Shown in pieces: positions 1 to 9,690 of a stretch of DNA of 60,385 nt. The stretch is from Rhodopseudomonas palustris. Lineage in GTDB: Bacteria > Pseudomonadota > Alphaproteobacteria > Rhizobiales > Xanthobacteraceae. The notes under the pieces are model-generated. The model was not told the origin of the DNA. It did no database searches and saw only the letters and a list, made by a program, of their open reading frames with translations. The DNA is taken from assembly GCA_016215605.1 (NCBI GenBank), contig JACRJB010000051.1, forward strand, positions 1-60,385. The letters are read 5' to 3'. The position numbers and the translations under genes were made by a program. Every line of letters starts with the position of its first letter. The stretch's first letter is position 1.

Positions 1-153
1 CCTCCCGAACTCGATCGCAACCATGCGTCTGCTCCTGATCCGCGCACTTGCCAAAACCCTGCCGCGATGCCCCTGTTGTGGCCTCGCCGCAGCATCAAGC
101 CGGTGGCGGAAACTTATGACGCAGTAGTACTAACTCATCCTACGGGCAGTGCA
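1..153. other. Left-edge stretch, no gene recognised
   Basis: This stretch lies downstream of the minus-strand cupin gene. One plus-strand frame is open from base 1 to about 171 and runs over the 3' end of the cupin gene. Its translation has no motif I recognise and no plausible start inside the window. It may be the tail of a gene outside the window or an open frame by chance. Confidence 0.2.
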
Positions 154-594
154 TCAGCCTCGCGGTGGTAACCATCCCTTCGGCGCCAGTTCGAAGCGCT
201 CGAACTCGAAGCCGGGCGCCACCGTGCAGCCGACCAGCGTCCAGTCGCCTGTCGCAGCGGCCGCCTGCCAGGCGTGCGGCGGGACGATGGCCTGCGGGAG
301 TTGGCCGGCGGCGATGTCGGGGCCGAGCATGATCGTGCGATGGCCGCCGGCGTCGGCGATCTCCAGCCTCAGCGCTGCGCCGGCGTAGTAGTGCCAGATC
401 TCGACCGCGTCGATCCGGTGCCAGTGCGAGCGCTCGCCCTGGCTCAGCAGGAAGTGGATCGCGGTCGAGAAGCTGCGACCGCCGGCGTCGCAGCGCGAAT
501 CGCGGAAGGTCTCGCGATAATGGCCGCCCTCGGGATGCGGCTGCAGCTCCAGCCGCGCGATGATGTCGGCAGCCGTCGTCGTCGCTGCGCTCAC
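154..594 (-). CDS. Cupin_5 (DUF985) family protein
   Basis: A 146-residue single-domain protein of the cupin_5/DUF985 type. Near residues 17-26 it carries the family signature HPEGGHYRET, followed by a histidine-rich strand (SHWHRIDAVEIWHYY, about 56-70) and a final strand with VPPHAWQ. These match the small beta-barrel whose His/Glu side chains can hold a metal. The exact reaction of the family is not established; sugar-epimerase-like or small-molecule binding roles have been suggested. Its ATG overlaps the stop of gloB by 4 bases (ATGA), so the two are translationally coupled and gloB is upstream. A link to glyoxalase metabolism is inferred only from this coupling. Confidence 0.8.
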   Translation of the reverse strand: MSAATTTAADIIARLELQPHPEGGHYRETFRDSRCDAGGRSFSTAIHFLLSQGERSHWHRIDAVEIWHYYAGAALRLEIADAGGHRTIMLGPDIAAGQLPQAIVPPHAWQAAAATGDWTLVGCTVAPGFEFERFELAPKGWLPPRG

Positions 595-1358
595 GAGTTG
601 TTCTTGCGCTCGCGGATTTCGCCGAACACGTCGGCCGCGCTCTCGCCGGCGAAGCCGATCGCCGCGGCGACCGCGGGCACGTCGGCGCGCAGGAACACGT
701 TGGCCTGTTTCTCTTCGCCGAGCGTCACCGGGATCGTCGGCTGGCCGGCGCCGCGCTGCTGCTCGACCTGCTTGGCGCGGGCCTGCAGCGCGGCGTTGTC
801 GGGCTCGATGGTCAGGGCGAATTTGACGTTCGACGCCGTGTATTCATGACCGCAGTACAGTTTGTAGTCGTCGGGCAGCGCCCGCAGCTTCAGCAGCGAT
901 TCCCACATCATCGGATAGGTACCCTCGAACACCCGGCCGCAGCCGATCGAGAACAGCGTGTCGGCGGCGAACAGCGCGCGGTCGTCGTCGAACACGTAGG
1001 AGATGTGATCGAGCGTGTGGCCCGGGGTCTCCAGCACGCGCGCCGACAGCCCGCCGACCTTGACGACATCGCCTTCCTCGACGCGGAGATCGGCGTCGGC
1101 GATCTTGGCGTTGGCGTCGTGCGGCGCGACCACGCGGCAGTGATATTTCTTCTTCAGCTCGGCGATGCCGCCGACGTGATCGCCGTGATGATGCGTCACC
1201 AGAATGTCCGTCAGCTTCCAGCCTTCCTTCTCCAGCGCCGCGATCAAAGGCGCCGCTTCGGGCGCGTCGATCGAGGCGGTCGCGCCGCTCGACCGGTCGT
1301 GAATCAGATAGCCGAAATTGTCGGTGAGGCACGGAACGATGCGGATGTCGGCAGCCAT
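591..1358 (-). CDS. gloB: Hydroxyacylglutathione hydrolase (glyoxalase II)
   Basis: Hydrolyses S-lactoylglutathione to D-lactate and glutathione, the second step of cytosolic methylglyoxal detoxification. The 255-residue length is normal for the family. The metallo-beta-lactamase metal site is complete: THHHGDH at 55-61, the PGHTLDH histidine near 113, the AADTLF aspartate near 133 and GCGRVFEG after it, then CGHEYT near 170. The C-terminal HAGH_C region follows, with an NVFLR-type motif near 222. The gene is first in a two-gene unit with the cupin_5 gene (4-base overlap) and is divergent from the methyltransferase at 1536. Confidence 0.95.
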   Translation of the reverse strand: MAADIRIVPCLTDNFGYLIHDRSSGATASIDAPEAAPLIAALEKEGWKLTDILVTHHHGDHVGGIAELKKKYHCRVVAPHDANAKIADADLRVEEGDVVKVGGLSARVLETPGHTLDHISYVFDDDRALFAADTLFSIGCGRVFEGTYPMMWESLLKLRALPDDYKLYCGHEYTASNVKFALTIEPDNAALQARAKQVEQQRGAGQPTIPVTLGEEKQANVFLRADVPAVAAAIGFAGESAADVFGEIRERKNNS

Positions 1359-1535
1359 GAGATCTCCCGGGAATTGTACGGAGCGATTGCGCCCGGCGCT
1401 GTCGGTGACCGCCGGTGCGACGCAATGCGAAGCCTAACACGGACGGCGAATTCGGCGAAATGCGGGAGAACGCGCGTGTCAACTCCGCAGCACGCCGCTT
1501 TGCCGGAGTGTCCCTCGGCGTGGTAAAAGCGGCCC

Positions 1536-2300
1536 ATGACGATGGACGTGGTCAATCTGCGCGAGTTCTACTCCAACCGGCTCGGCGTGGTGGCGCGGCG
1601 ACTGATCAACCGCGGTATCCAGACGCGCTGGCCGGATGCGCGCGGCCAGCGCGTGCTCGGTCTCGGCTATCCGACGCCGTATCTCGGCCTGTTCCGCGAC
1701 AAATGCGAGCGCTGCATCGCCTTCATGCCGGCCGCCCAGGGTGTGCTGAAATGGCCGACCGCGCGCGCCACGCTGTCGTCGCTGGTCGAGGAGCGCACGC
1801 TGCCGCTGCCGGACGCCGCGGTCGACCGCATCCTGCTGGTGCATTCGCTGGAAATGTCCGACGACCCCGAGGCGCTGCTGCGCGAGGTGTGGCGGGTGCT
1901 GGCGCCGTCGGGCCGGCTGCTCGCGGTGGTGCCGAATCGCCGCGGCGTCTGGGCCCGCACCGACAACACCCCGTTCGGCCACGGCCGGCCATATTCGCGT
2001 TCGCAGATTTCCGAACTGCTGCGGCGCGCCTGGTTCACCCCGGTCGGCTGGAGCGAGGCGTTGTTCGTGCCGCCGCTCGAGCAGGGCTGGCTGCTGCGCT
2101 CGGCGCCGGCCTGGGAGCGAATCGGTGCTGCCACCTCGCTGCCGCTGGCCGGCGTGCATGTGGTCGAAGCGACCAAGCAGGTGGTCCGGCCGATCCAGGC
2201 CAAGCGCGAGCGGACCCGCCTGATTCCGTCGCTGGAGCCGTCGCTGGTGCCGTCGCCGATGCAGTCCGAGGACGGCGATCTGCCGCTGCAGCCGCGCTGA
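1536..2300 (+). CDS. Class I SAM-dependent methyltransferase (type 11)
   Basis: A 254-residue protein with a methyltransferase_11 layout. After RVLGLGYPTPYL (about 40-51, the motif I position), a hydrophobic strand with DRILLVHSLEMSDDPEALL lies near residues 90-110, then WRVLAPSGRLLAVVPNRRG, the post-motif region. Motif I has a Pro-rich glycine loop, unlike the usual GCGxG. The C-terminal 60 residues are basic and proline-rich. The substrate is unknown. It is divergent from gloB with about 177 bases between them. A second in-frame ATG two codons in (MTMDV) is an alternative start. Confidence 0.75.
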   Translation: MTMDVVNLREFYSNRLGVVARRLINRGIQTRWPDARGQRVLGLGYPTPYLGLFRDKCERCIAFMPAAQGVLKWPTARATLSSLVEERTLPLPDAAVDRILLVHSLEMSDDPEALLREVWRVLAPSGRLLAVVPNRRGVWARTDNTPFGHGRPYSRSQISELLRRAWFTPVGWSEALFVPPLEQGWLLRSAPAWERIGAATSLPLAGVHVVEATKQVVRPIQAKRERTRLIPSLEPSLVPSPMQSEDGDLPLQPR

Positions 2301-2371
2301 ACGCAAAAGGGCCGCGCCGAAGCGCGACCCTTTCAATCTGCGAACCCGCAATCTGCGGAAGCTGATCCGGT

Positions 2372-3094
2372 CTATTCGTTGCCGGGCGTCGCGTCTTCGG
2401 CGGGCACCGGGGCTGCGGCGCCTTCGGCGGTCCGCGGCGCATGCGGCCGGCGACGGCGGCGCGGCGGGAAGCGTTCGCCACCACCGGCGGCGCCTTCGAA
2501 CGCCGCGGGGCTGATCTGCGGCTGCGGTCCGGTGATGAACGACGGCAGGCGATCGACGCCGGCGTCGACGCTCGGCTGCGGCTGCTCGACGCGCGGCGTG
2601 AATTGCGGCTGCGGACGATGCTCGCGCGGCTGCGGCTGTTCGCGCGGCTCGCGCGGCTGAAACTGCGGCTGCTCGCGGGGCTGGTAGGGCTGCGGCTGCT
2701 GCTGGACCGGAACGAGGCCGGGCTCGGCGCCGAAATTCGAGTAATCGCTCTCGCCGTCGTCGTCGTTGTCCGACATGTCGTTGTCGATGCGCGGCGACTG
2801 CTGCGGCTGATTCTGCCGGAACTGCTCCTGCGCCGCGGCGATCAGGCGGAAGTAATGTTCGGCGTGCTGATAGTAGTTCTCTGCTGCGACCGGGTCGCCG
2901 GAGGAGCGGGCATCGCGTGCGAGCTGGACGTATTTCTCGGCGACGTGAGAGGCGGTCCCGCGGATCTTGATGTCGGGTCCGTTCGACTCGAACACCCGGG
3001 TCATCGGGTTCTGGCCGCGTCGATTGTTGTTGTTGCTATTGTTGCCACCGTTGTTCCGGTTACGCAGCCGCTTGTTGTTCTGCCCGTTTCGCAT
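2372..3094 (-). CDS. DUF4167 family protein with Asn/Arg-rich N-terminus
   Basis: A 240-residue protein. The first 30 residues are strikingly rich in Asn and Arg (runs such as NNSNNNNRR). A compact helical domain follows at about residues 30-95 (DIKIRGTASHVAEKY, then DPVAAENYYQHAEHYFRLI), which is the DUF4167 core. From about 100 onward the chain is Gln/Pro/Glu-rich and ends in a basic stretch (PPRRRRRPHAP). No enzyme motif is present. The low-complexity basic ends suggest nucleic-acid or ribosome binding, which is inference. It lies downstream of prmC and prfA, an order I recall as typical of Hyphomicrobiales, so a role near translation is possible. Confidence 0.85.
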   Translation of the reverse strand: MRNGQNNKRLRNRNNGGNNSNNNNRRGQNPMTRVFESNGPDIKIRGTASHVAEKYVQLARDARSSGDPVAAENYYQHAEHYFRLIAAAQEQFRQNQPQQSPRIDNDMSDNDDDGESDYSNFGAEPGLVPVQQQPQPYQPREQPQFQPREPREQPQPREHRPQPQFTPRVEQPQPSVDAGVDRLPSFITGPQPQISPAAFEGAAGGGERFPPRRRRRPHAPRTAEGAAAPVPAEDATPGNE

Positions 3095-3601
3095 GTCTTA
3101 CCTTCTTACCGAACCCCGTTATGTCCCGACAGTTTTACGTCCCGAAGGGAGTGTGATCGTCACGGCACGCGTCGCCAGCCGCACGGCCGACGCCGGACGC
3201 AATCCGCCCACCCGAAATATTGACCCGCCTGGTATCGCTAGTGCGGTGTGTCGCGTTCAACAAAGACGCGTTCCCCAACTCCGGAGCGCGCCGTATCGCG
3301 CCGGCCGGACCAATCGACGAGCCCGCCAAAGCAGGCTCAGCTTCGCTTGCGTGAGTTCTTCAAGCGCAAAATCAGGCTTTCGTTCGCTCCGCGGTCGCGA
3401 GCAGCGCGGCGATCACAGCCTTCGCGCTCAATCGGATCCGCCGTTTGGAACCCTTCTCGATCCGGGCTCTCGACAAGAACTCTGTTCTTTTCTGGCCTTT
3501 GACCGCAGACCCGCGGGACCAGCCACCTGGACCGATATCCTGGCCGGAACGTAGTCGCTCTCAGGCGATATTCCAAGCGTTTTTTGCAATCTATTCCGAC
3601 A
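3095..3601. other. 507-base gap between prmC and the DUF4167 gene
   Basis: No credible gene is visible. Several frames are open for 60-80 codons on both strands, but none has a recognisable domain, a good ribosome site or a clear coding pattern. The stretch is somewhat less GC-rich than its neighbours around 3230-3600. It must hold the promoter of the DUF4167 gene, which starts at 3094. I see no convincing sigma-70 boxes, and no tRNA or palindromic repeat. Confidence 0.5.
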
Positions 3602-4480
3602 TTAACCGGTCAAATTGCGCCCTGTCACTGCCCGGAAAACGCCCCCCAGATCGGCTCGCGGCGGCTCGGAAACCGTCAGCCCGGCGGCCCGCAGCAGCGC
3701 CGCGACGTCGTCACTCTGGCCCTGCCCGATCTCCACCACCAGCGCCCCGCCCGGGCGCAGCAGCCGCACCGATTCGGGGGCGATCCGGCGATAGGCGTCG
3801 AGGCCGTCGTCACCGCCGTCGAGCGCGCGGCGCGGATCGTGCGCGCGAACCTCGACATCGAGTGCGGCGATGTCGCGAGCCGGAATGTAAGGCGGGTTGG
3901 AAACGATCAGGTCGAACGACCCACCGAGCGCCGAGGCGTAGTCGCAGGCGACGAAGCCGGCGCGATTCGCCAAACCGAGGCTGGCGGCATTCGCCTGCGC
4001 GGCGCGCAAAGCTCCGAGGCTGATATCGGTCGCAACGCCGACCGCATCCGGACATTCGGACAGCAGCGCCAGCAGGATCGCTCCGGAGCCGGTGCCGATA
4101 TCGAGAATACGCGGCGCCGGGCGACCGGCCTCGGCGATCAGCTGCAGCGCAACCTCGACCACGGTCTCGGTGTCCGGCCGCGGCACCAGCGTATCGGCCG
4201 ACAGACTGAGCGGCAGCCCCCAGAATTCGCGCCGCCCGAGAATCCGCGCCACCGGCTCACCGGCCAGCCGGCGCGCCGCGTAGGCGCCGATCAACTTCGC
4301 CTCGTCCGGCGAAAGCAGCAGCTCCGCCTGCACGATCAGTCCGGTGAGGTCGAGACCGGTCGCCTCGCCGATCAGCAGCCGGGCGTCGAGCTCGGCCGAG
4401 TCGATCGCGGCGTCCTTCAGCCGCCGCCCCAGCGCGCGGCGCGCCGCGGCGATGCTCGCGCCTGCGAAGGAGAAGGTCAC
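3602..4480 (-). CDS. prmC: Release factor glutamine methyltransferase
   Basis: Methylates the glutamine of the GGQ motif in release factors RF1 and RF2, which is needed for efficient peptide release. The protein is 292 residues long. An N-terminal helical substrate-binding domain (about 1-90) is followed by the SAM site DIGTGSGAI at 127-135 and the catalytic NPPY at 195-198, the hallmark of N5-glutamine methyltransferases. The start is GTG at 4480, 40 bases after the prfA stop, so it probably shares an mRNA with prfA, its substrate. Confidence 0.95.
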   Translation of the reverse strand: MTFSFAGASIAAARRALGRRLKDAAIDSAELDARLLIGEATGLDLTGLIVQAELLLSPDEAKLIGAYAARRLAGEPVARILGRREFWGLPLSLSADTLVPRPDTETVVEVALQLIAEAGRPAPRILDIGTGSGAILLALLSECPDAVGVATDISLGALRAAQANAASLGLANRAGFVACDYASALGGSFDLIVSNPPYIPARDIAALDVEVRAHDPRRALDGGDDGLDAYRRIAPESVRLLRPGGALVVEIGQGQSDDVAALLRAAGLTVSEPPRADLGGVFRAVTGRNLTG

Positions 4481-4519
4481 GCCCGTCGCGCGACAGCGCG
4501 CCCGCCGCGGCGATCGGAC

Positions 4520-5605
4520 TTACGCCGCATGGCCCTGCGCCGCGAGCTGGGCGGCCTGATGCTCCGTGGTCAGCGCATCGATCAGTTCGCCGAGCGCCTC
4601 ACCGGCGATCACTTGCGGCAGCTTGTACAGCGTCAGATTGATGCGATGGTCGGTGACCCGGCCCTGCGGGAAGTTGTAGGTGCGGATCCGCTCCGAGCGA
4701 TCGCCGGAGCCGACCTTCTCCTTGCGCTCGGCCGAGCGCGCCGCGTCGAGCCGCTGCTGCTCGGCGTCGTAGATCCGCGAGCGCAGGATGTTCATCGCCG
4801 AGGCGCGGTTCTTATGCTGCGAGCGGCTGTCCTGCATCATCACCACGATGCCGGTCGGAAGATGCGTGATGCGGATCGCCGATTCGGTCTTGTTGACGTG
4901 CTGGCCGCCGGCGCCCTGCGCCCGCATGGTGTCGATCTTGAGATCGTCCGGCTTGATGTCGACGTCGACCTCCTCGACCTCGGGCAGCACCGCCACGGTC
5001 GCCGCCGAGGTGTGGATCCGGCCCTGCGTCTCGGTGTCCGGCACGCGCTGGACGCGGTGCACGCCGGATTCGAACTTCAGCTTGGCGAAGGCGCCGCGCC
5101 CCTTCACCTCGGCGATGATTTCCTTGTAGCCACCGACGGTGCCTTCGGAGGCGGAAATCACTTCAACGCTCCAGCCCTGCAGCGCAGCGAACTTCTCGTA
5201 CATCCGGAACAGGTCGCCGGCGAACAGCGAGGCCTCGTCGCCGCCGGTGCCGGCGCGGATTTCGAGCATCACGTTGCGCTCGTCCATCGCGTCCTTCGGC
5301 AGCAGCGCGACCCGGATCTGCTGGATCAGCTCTTCGAGATGGCCGTCGAGCGCATCGCGTTCGGCCTCCGCCATCGCCCGCATCTCGGGATCGGTGGCGG
5401 GATCCTCGAGCAGTTCGTCGATGTCGCCGAGTTCGTCGCGCACCTCGCGATACGCCTTCACCGCCTCGACCAGCGGGTTCAGCTCGGACAATTCACGGGT
5501 GATGCGCACATAGTCGGCGGCGCCGACCTCGCCGAGCAGTTGCGCTTCGAGCGAGGCGTGATGCGCGAGGAGGACGTCGAGCTTGGCTTCGGGCAGTGTG
5601 GACAT
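4520..5605 (-). CDS. prfA: Peptide chain release factor 1
   Basis: Recognises UAA and UAG and triggers release of the finished peptide. The start at 5605 (MSTLPEAK) gives 361 residues, the usual RF1 length. An upstream extension in the same frame lacks RF1 character and overlaps the end of ptsP. The PxT anticodon-like tripeptide (PDT, 189-191, in [14 protein letters not shown]) marks it as RF1 rather than RF2. The peptidyl-transfer motif [10 protein letters not shown] (231-240) carries the glutamine that PrmC methylates. It lies between ptsP upstream (68-base gap) and prmC downstream. Confidence 0.97.
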   Translation of the reverse strand: MSTLPEAKLDVLLAHHASLEAQLLGEVGAADYVRITRELSELNPLVEAVKAYREVRDELGDIDELLEDPATDPEMRAMAEAERDALDGHLEELIQQIRVALLPKDAMDERNVMLEIRAGTGGDEASLFAGDLFRMYEKFAALQGWSVEVISASEGTVGGYKEIIAEVKGRGAFAKLKFESGVHRVQRVPDTETQGRIHTSAATVAVLPEVEEVDVDIKPDDLKIDTMRAQGAGGQHVNKTESAIRITHLPTGIVVMMQDSRSQHKNRASAMNILRSRIYDAEQQRLDAARSAERKEKVGSGDRSERIRTYNFPQGRVTDHRINLTLYKLPQVIAGEALGELIDALTTEHQAAQLAAQGHAA

Positions 5606-5673
5606 GGATCGGTCTCGGACGACAAAAACGGAGGCGGAAAGCGGCGGGCGACGGCAGCGCTGAACGAGCGTCG

Positions 5674-7941
5674 CTACAACGAGAGCCCGTGGGCCTCGGC
5701 GAATTCCGCGAGCTTGTGCCGGATCGAAACGCTGCCGGCGGGCGCGTCGAGCAGCGGCGAGATCGCCGCTTCGGCCTTGGCGGCGTCGAGTTCGAGGATC
5801 ATCGCCTTCACCGGCCCGTGCGCGGTCGCCGACACCGACAGCGCGCGGTAGCCGATCGCGATCAGCGCCAGCGCCGCCAGCGGCTGCGACGCCATCTCGC
5901 CGCACAGCGACACCGAGCGCTTCGCCGCCTTGGCCTTGCGGACGATGTCGCGCAGCGCGCGCAGGATCGGCGCCGACAACGTGTCGAACCGGTCCGACAC
6001 CTTGGCGTTGCCGCGATCGACCGCATACAGGAACTGGAACAGATCGTTGGAGCCGACCGAGATGAAGTCGACCCGCTTCAACAATTCGTCGAGCTGATAC
6101 AGCAGCGCCGGGACCTCGACCATGGTGCCGACATCGACCCGCTCCGGCAAAGTATGGCCGTGCTGGCGCAGATAGGTCAGTTCGCGCTCGACGATCGATT
6201 TCGCCGCGTCGAACTCGGCGACTTCCGAGATCATCGGAAACATGATGCGGAGATAGCGGCCGCCGCCGGCGCGCAGCAGCGCGCGGATCTGGCTGCGCAG
6301 CAGCCCCGGGCGATCCAGCCCGAGCCGAATCGCGCGCCAGCCCAGCGCCGGGTTCTCCTCGACCACGGTCTCCATGTAGGGCAGCGCCTTGTCGCCGCCG
6401 ATATCCAGAGTGCGGAACGTCACCGGCTTGCTGCCAGCGGCGTCGAGCACCGCGCGATACAGCGCGAGCTGATCGCTCGACCGCGGCAGGCTCTGGCCGA
6501 TCATGAATTGCAGTTCGGTGCGGAACAGGCCGATGCCGGACGAGCCGGTATCGTCGATATGCGGCAGGTCGATCGCCAGCCCGGCATTGATCATCAGGTC
6601 GATCGGCTGCCCGTCCTTGGTGACGCAGGGCAGATCGCGCAGCGCCGAATACTGCGCCTGGCGGCGGGCGCGGAAGCGCACCCGCTCCGCATAGGCCGCC
6701 TCGACTTCCGCCGACGGCCGCACATAGATCGAGCCCGAGGTGGCGTCGACGATGATGGCGTCGCCCGGATCGGCGATGCCCGGCGCGTTCGGCACCTCGC
6801 CGATGGCGGCGATGCCGAGCGCGCGCGCCACGATCGAGACGTGCGAATTGGCGGTGCCTTCTTCCAGCACCAGGCCGCGCAGCCGGTTGCGGTCGTAGTC
6901 GAGCAGCGCCGCGGGGCCCATCGAACGGGCGATCAGGATGGCGTTGTCGGGCAGTTGCTCGCGCGACGGCGCGTGGTTCTGGCCGACCAGCTGGCGCATC
7001 AGCCGATGGCCGAGATCTTCGAGATCGTGCAGCCGGTCGCGCAAGTACGGATCGGTCGAGCGCAGCATCCGCGCCCGCGTGTCGGACTGCACGCGCTCGA
7101 CCGCGGCTTCGGCGGTCAGGCCGGTGGCCACCGCCTCGTGCAGCTTGTGCGACCAGCCGTGGTCGTTGGCGAACATCCGATAGGCTTCCAGCACGTCGCG
7201 ATGCTCGCCGCCGTCGGCGACGTCGCCGCGCTCCAGCAGCCGGTCGAGATCGGCGCGCAGATTGGCGAGTGCCACGTCGAGCCGCTTGATCTCCTTCGGC
7301 AGATCCTCGGCGATGTAGTTGGTGATGACGACGCGCGGCTCGTGCAGCACGACGTGGCCGAGCGCGATGCCGTCGGACAGGATCGCGCCGGTCTTGTGGA
7401 TCGAGTGCCGCGCCGCCGGTTCGGCGCCGGGCTGCGCCAGCGCCGACAATTCGCCCGAGGCGATCATCTCGGCGAGCACCATTGCGGTGGTCTGCAGCGC
7501 TTCGACTTCTTCCTCGACATAGGTGCGCTTGGCGCGGTTCTGCACCACCAGCACGCCGAGCGTGTTGCCGGCGCGCAGGATCGGCACGCCGAGGAAGGAG
7601 TGATAGATTTCTTCGCCGGTCTCCGGGCGGAACGAGAACGCCGGGTGGCTCTGCGCGTCGGACAGGTTCAGCGGCGTCGCCTCGGAGGCGACCAGGCCGA
7701 CCAGGCCTTCATGCGCGCTGAGCACGGTTTGGTGCACAGCCTCGCGGTTCAGACCTTCGGTGGCGTAGAGTTCGAGCGTGTTGTCGACGCGCAGGACGTA
7801 GGTCGAGCACACCTCCGCCACCATGTTGGCGGCGATCAGCACCACGATCTTGTCCAGCCGTTCCTGCGCGGAGACTTGCTCCGCCATGGTTTCACGGAGC
7901 CGTCTCAGCAAGACGCGGGGGCCGCCCGACGTGCTCCGCAT
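5674..7941 (-). CDS. ptsP: Phosphoenolpyruvate-protein phosphotransferase PtsP (EI-Ntr)
   Basis: Enzyme I of the nitrogen PTS: it takes phosphate from PEP and passes it to NPr (PtsO), a regulatory relay rather than a sugar importer. The 755 residues hold an N-terminal GAF domain (about 25-165, the NifA-type sensor that separates PtsP from PtsI), the EI N-terminal helices, the phosphohistidine loop [13 protein letters not shown] with His367, and the PEP-binding TIM barrel ([17 protein letters not shown], then LCGEMAS). GAF domains of EI-Ntr enzymes bind glutamine and 2-oxoglutarate in some species. No ptsO or ptsN is in the window. A candidate promoter lies at 8149-8178. Confidence 0.96.
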   Translation of the reverse strand: MRSTSGGPRVLLRRLRETMAEQVSAQERLDKIVVLIAANMVAEVCSTYVLRVDNTLELYATEGLNREAVHQTVLSAHEGLVGLVASEATPLNLSDAQSHPAFSFRPETGEEIYHSFLGVPILRAGNTLGVLVVQNRAKRTYVEEEVEALQTTAMVLAEMIASGELSALAQPGAEPAARHSIHKTGAILSDGIALGHVVLHEPRVVITNYIAEDLPKEIKRLDVALANLRADLDRLLERGDVADGGEHRDVLEAYRMFANDHGWSHKLHEAVATGLTAEAAVERVQSDTRARMLRSTDPYLRDRLHDLEDLGHRLMRQLVGQNHAPSREQLPDNAILIARSMGPAALLDYDRNRLRGLVLEEGTANSHVSIVARALGIAAIGEVPNAPGIADPGDAIIVDATSGSIYVRPSAEVEAAYAERVRFRARRQAQYSALRDLPCVTKDGQPIDLMINAGLAIDLPHIDDTGSSGIGLFRTELQFMIGQSLPRSSDQLALYRAVLDAAGSKPVTFRTLDIGGDKALPYMETVVEENPALGWRAIRLGLDRPGLLRSQIRALLRAGGGRYLRIMFPMISEVAEFDAAKSIVERELTYLRQHGHTLPERVDVGTMVEVPALLYQLDELLKRVDFISVGSNDLFQFLYAVDRGNAKVSDRFDTLSAPILRALRDIVRKAKAAKRSVSLCGEMASQPLAALALIAIGYRALSVSATAHGPVKAMILELDAAKAEAAISPLLDAPAGSVSIRHKLAEFAEAHGLSL

Positions 7942-8148
7942 GTGAAGACATCTCCCCTGAAATCGTCACCGCCGTCGGCCTGCGGTGCCGGCGGCGAAAT
8001 CTCGACGCAACGTCGCCGCGGCGGCGATCCGCCCCAGCCTCGCCGGACGCGAGCCGGACACCGGCCGTGTCGCGGCCGGATCCCACCTTCGCAACGCAGC
8101 AACAGCCGGCCTGTCAGCCGCCTTGTCGGCGCCGCGCGTCCTTCAGGC

Positions 8149-8178
8149 CGTATAGCGAATTGAAGCTTGATTTGCCAA
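8149..8178 (-). promoter_or_regulatory. Candidate sigma-70 promoter of ptsP
   Basis: On the minus strand a TTGGCA box (8178-8173) and a TATACG box (8154-8149) are separated by 18 bases. Transcription would start near 8142 and leave a leader of about 200 bases before the ptsP ATG at 7941. The rest of the 304-base gap between lysC and ptsP is GC-rich and shows no gene. Confidence 0.4.
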
Positions 8179-8245
8179 GCAAAACGCCTGCCACGGGCAA
8201 CGGCGACCAGCGCCGCGCCCGGCCTGAAATCACACCAAAATTGTT

Positions 8246-9499
8246 CTAAACTTGATCCAATCCGTACAAAGTATGCAGCGTCCGCACCGCCAGCTCGGTG
8301 TAGGCGGCGTCGATCAGCACCGAGAACTTGATCTCGGAGGTGGTGATGGCGCGAATATTGATGTTGCGGGCGGCGAGCGCCGTGAAGGCCTGGGCGGCGA
8401 CGCCGGCATGGCTGCGCATCCCCGAGCCGATCACCGACACCTTGGCGACGTCGGTCTCCGAGTCGAACCGGGCATAGCCGATCTTGTCCTGCGCCGAGGT
8501 GATGGTCTGCTTGGCGCGGGCGAAATCCGCGGCCGGCACCGTGAAGGTCAGGTCGGTGGTCTTGCCGTCTTCCGACACGTTCTGGACGATCATGTCGACG
8601 TTGATGTTGGCGTCGGCCAGCGGCCCGAAGATCGACGCCGCCACCCCCGGCTTGTCCTCGATCCGGCGGACCGAGATCTGGGCTTCGTCCTTCGAGAAGG
8701 CGATGCCGGTGACGACGTGGTTCTCCATGATTTTCTCCTCGCTGCAGATCAGCGTGCCCGGCGGCGTGCCGTGCGGATCGATGTCTTCCGGTTTGTCGAA
8801 GCTGGAGCGGACGAAGATCGGCACGTTGTAGACCATGCCGAGCTCGACCGAGCGGACCTGCAGCACCTTGGCGCCCTGCGACGCCAGTTCCAGCATCTCC
8901 TCGAACGCCACCTTGTCGAGCCGCTTCGCCTTCGGCACCACCCGCGGGTCGGTGGTGTAGACGCCGTCGACGTCGGTGTAGATGTCGCAGCGGTCCGCCT
9001 TCAGCGCCGCCGCGATCGCCACCGCCGAGGTGTCGGAGCCGCCGCGGCCGAGCGTGGTGATGCGGCCGGTCTCGGGATTGATGCCCTGGAAGCCGGCGAT
9101 CACCGCGACCTCCTTGCGGTCGGCGAAGCGCTTGACGATCTCGCTGCCGTCGATGTCGACGATGCGGGCCGAGGCGTGGGCGTCGCTGGTGCGGATCGGC
9201 AACTGCCAGCCCTGCCAGGACCGCGCCTGGATGCCGAGCGCCTGCAAGGCAATCGCGAGAAGCCCCGACGTCACCTGCTCGCCGGACGCCACCACGGCGT
9301 CGTATTCGCGCGCGTCGTGCATCGGCGACGCTTCGGTGCACCAGGCGACCAGTTCGTTGGTCTTGCCGGCCATCGCCGACACCACCACGGCGACCTCATG
9401 GCCGGCGTCGACCTCGCGTTTGACATGGCGCGCGACGTTCTGGATGCGCTCGATATTGGCGACGGACGTGCCGCCGAATTTCATCACCAGCCGGCCCAT
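8246..9499 (-). CDS. lysC: Aspartate kinase
   Basis: Phosphorylates aspartate, the first step toward lysine, threonine, methionine and diaminopimelate. The ATG at 9499 (MGRLVMKFGGTSV) fits the family start; an earlier in-frame ATG at 9526 would add nine unconserved residues. The 417-residue protein has the KFGGTSV substrate motif (7-13), a central kinase domain with the GRGGSDTSA loop, and two C-terminal ACT domains from about 265 on, where lysine/threonine feedback binding is expected. It is divergent from ubiG and upstream of ptsP. Confidence 0.96.
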   Translation of the reverse strand: MGRLVMKFGGTSVANIERIQNVARHVKREVDAGHEVAVVVSAMAGKTNELVAWCTEASPMHDAREYDAVVASGEQVTSGLLAIALQALGIQARSWQGWQLPIRTSDAHASARIVDIDGSEIVKRFADRKEVAVIAGFQGINPETGRITTLGRGGSDTSAVAIAAALKADRCDIYTDVDGVYTTDPRVVPKAKRLDKVAFEEMLELASQGAKVLQVRSVELGMVYNVPIFVRSSFDKPEDIDPHGTPPGTLICSEEKIMENHVVTGIAFSKDEAQISVRRIEDKPGVAASIFGPLADANINVDMIVQNVSEDGKTTDLTFTVPAADFARAKQTITSAQDKIGYARFDSETDVAKVSVIGSGMRSHAGVAAQAFTALAARNINIRAITTSEIKFSVLIDAAYTELAVRTLHTLYGLDQV

Positions 9500-9690
9500 G
9501 ACGAATAGTGCAATCCCTGCAGACAACGAGTATTGATGGCGCGGAATCCGTCAGGCGGAAGCCGCGATGCGCGTATACACAGCGGCGCGGTTTCGGGCAA
9601 GCAACGGGAACGGCTCAGCGGAACCGGCCGGCCCGGCTGAGCCTCCCTCGCCAGGCGTTCAGGCAAGGCATCTAGGAGCACGGCGCATCC

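Noticed and set aside
5606-5905. N-terminal extension of prfA
   Set aside because: It overlaps ptsP on the same strand in another frame, has Arg/Ala-rich shadow composition, and RF1 has its usual length from 5605.
5596-8163. 855-residue plus-strand open frame opposite ptsP
   Set aside because: Composition is Arg/His/Gln/Asp shadow of a GC-rich gene on the other strand; no motif is seen and ptsP is certain.
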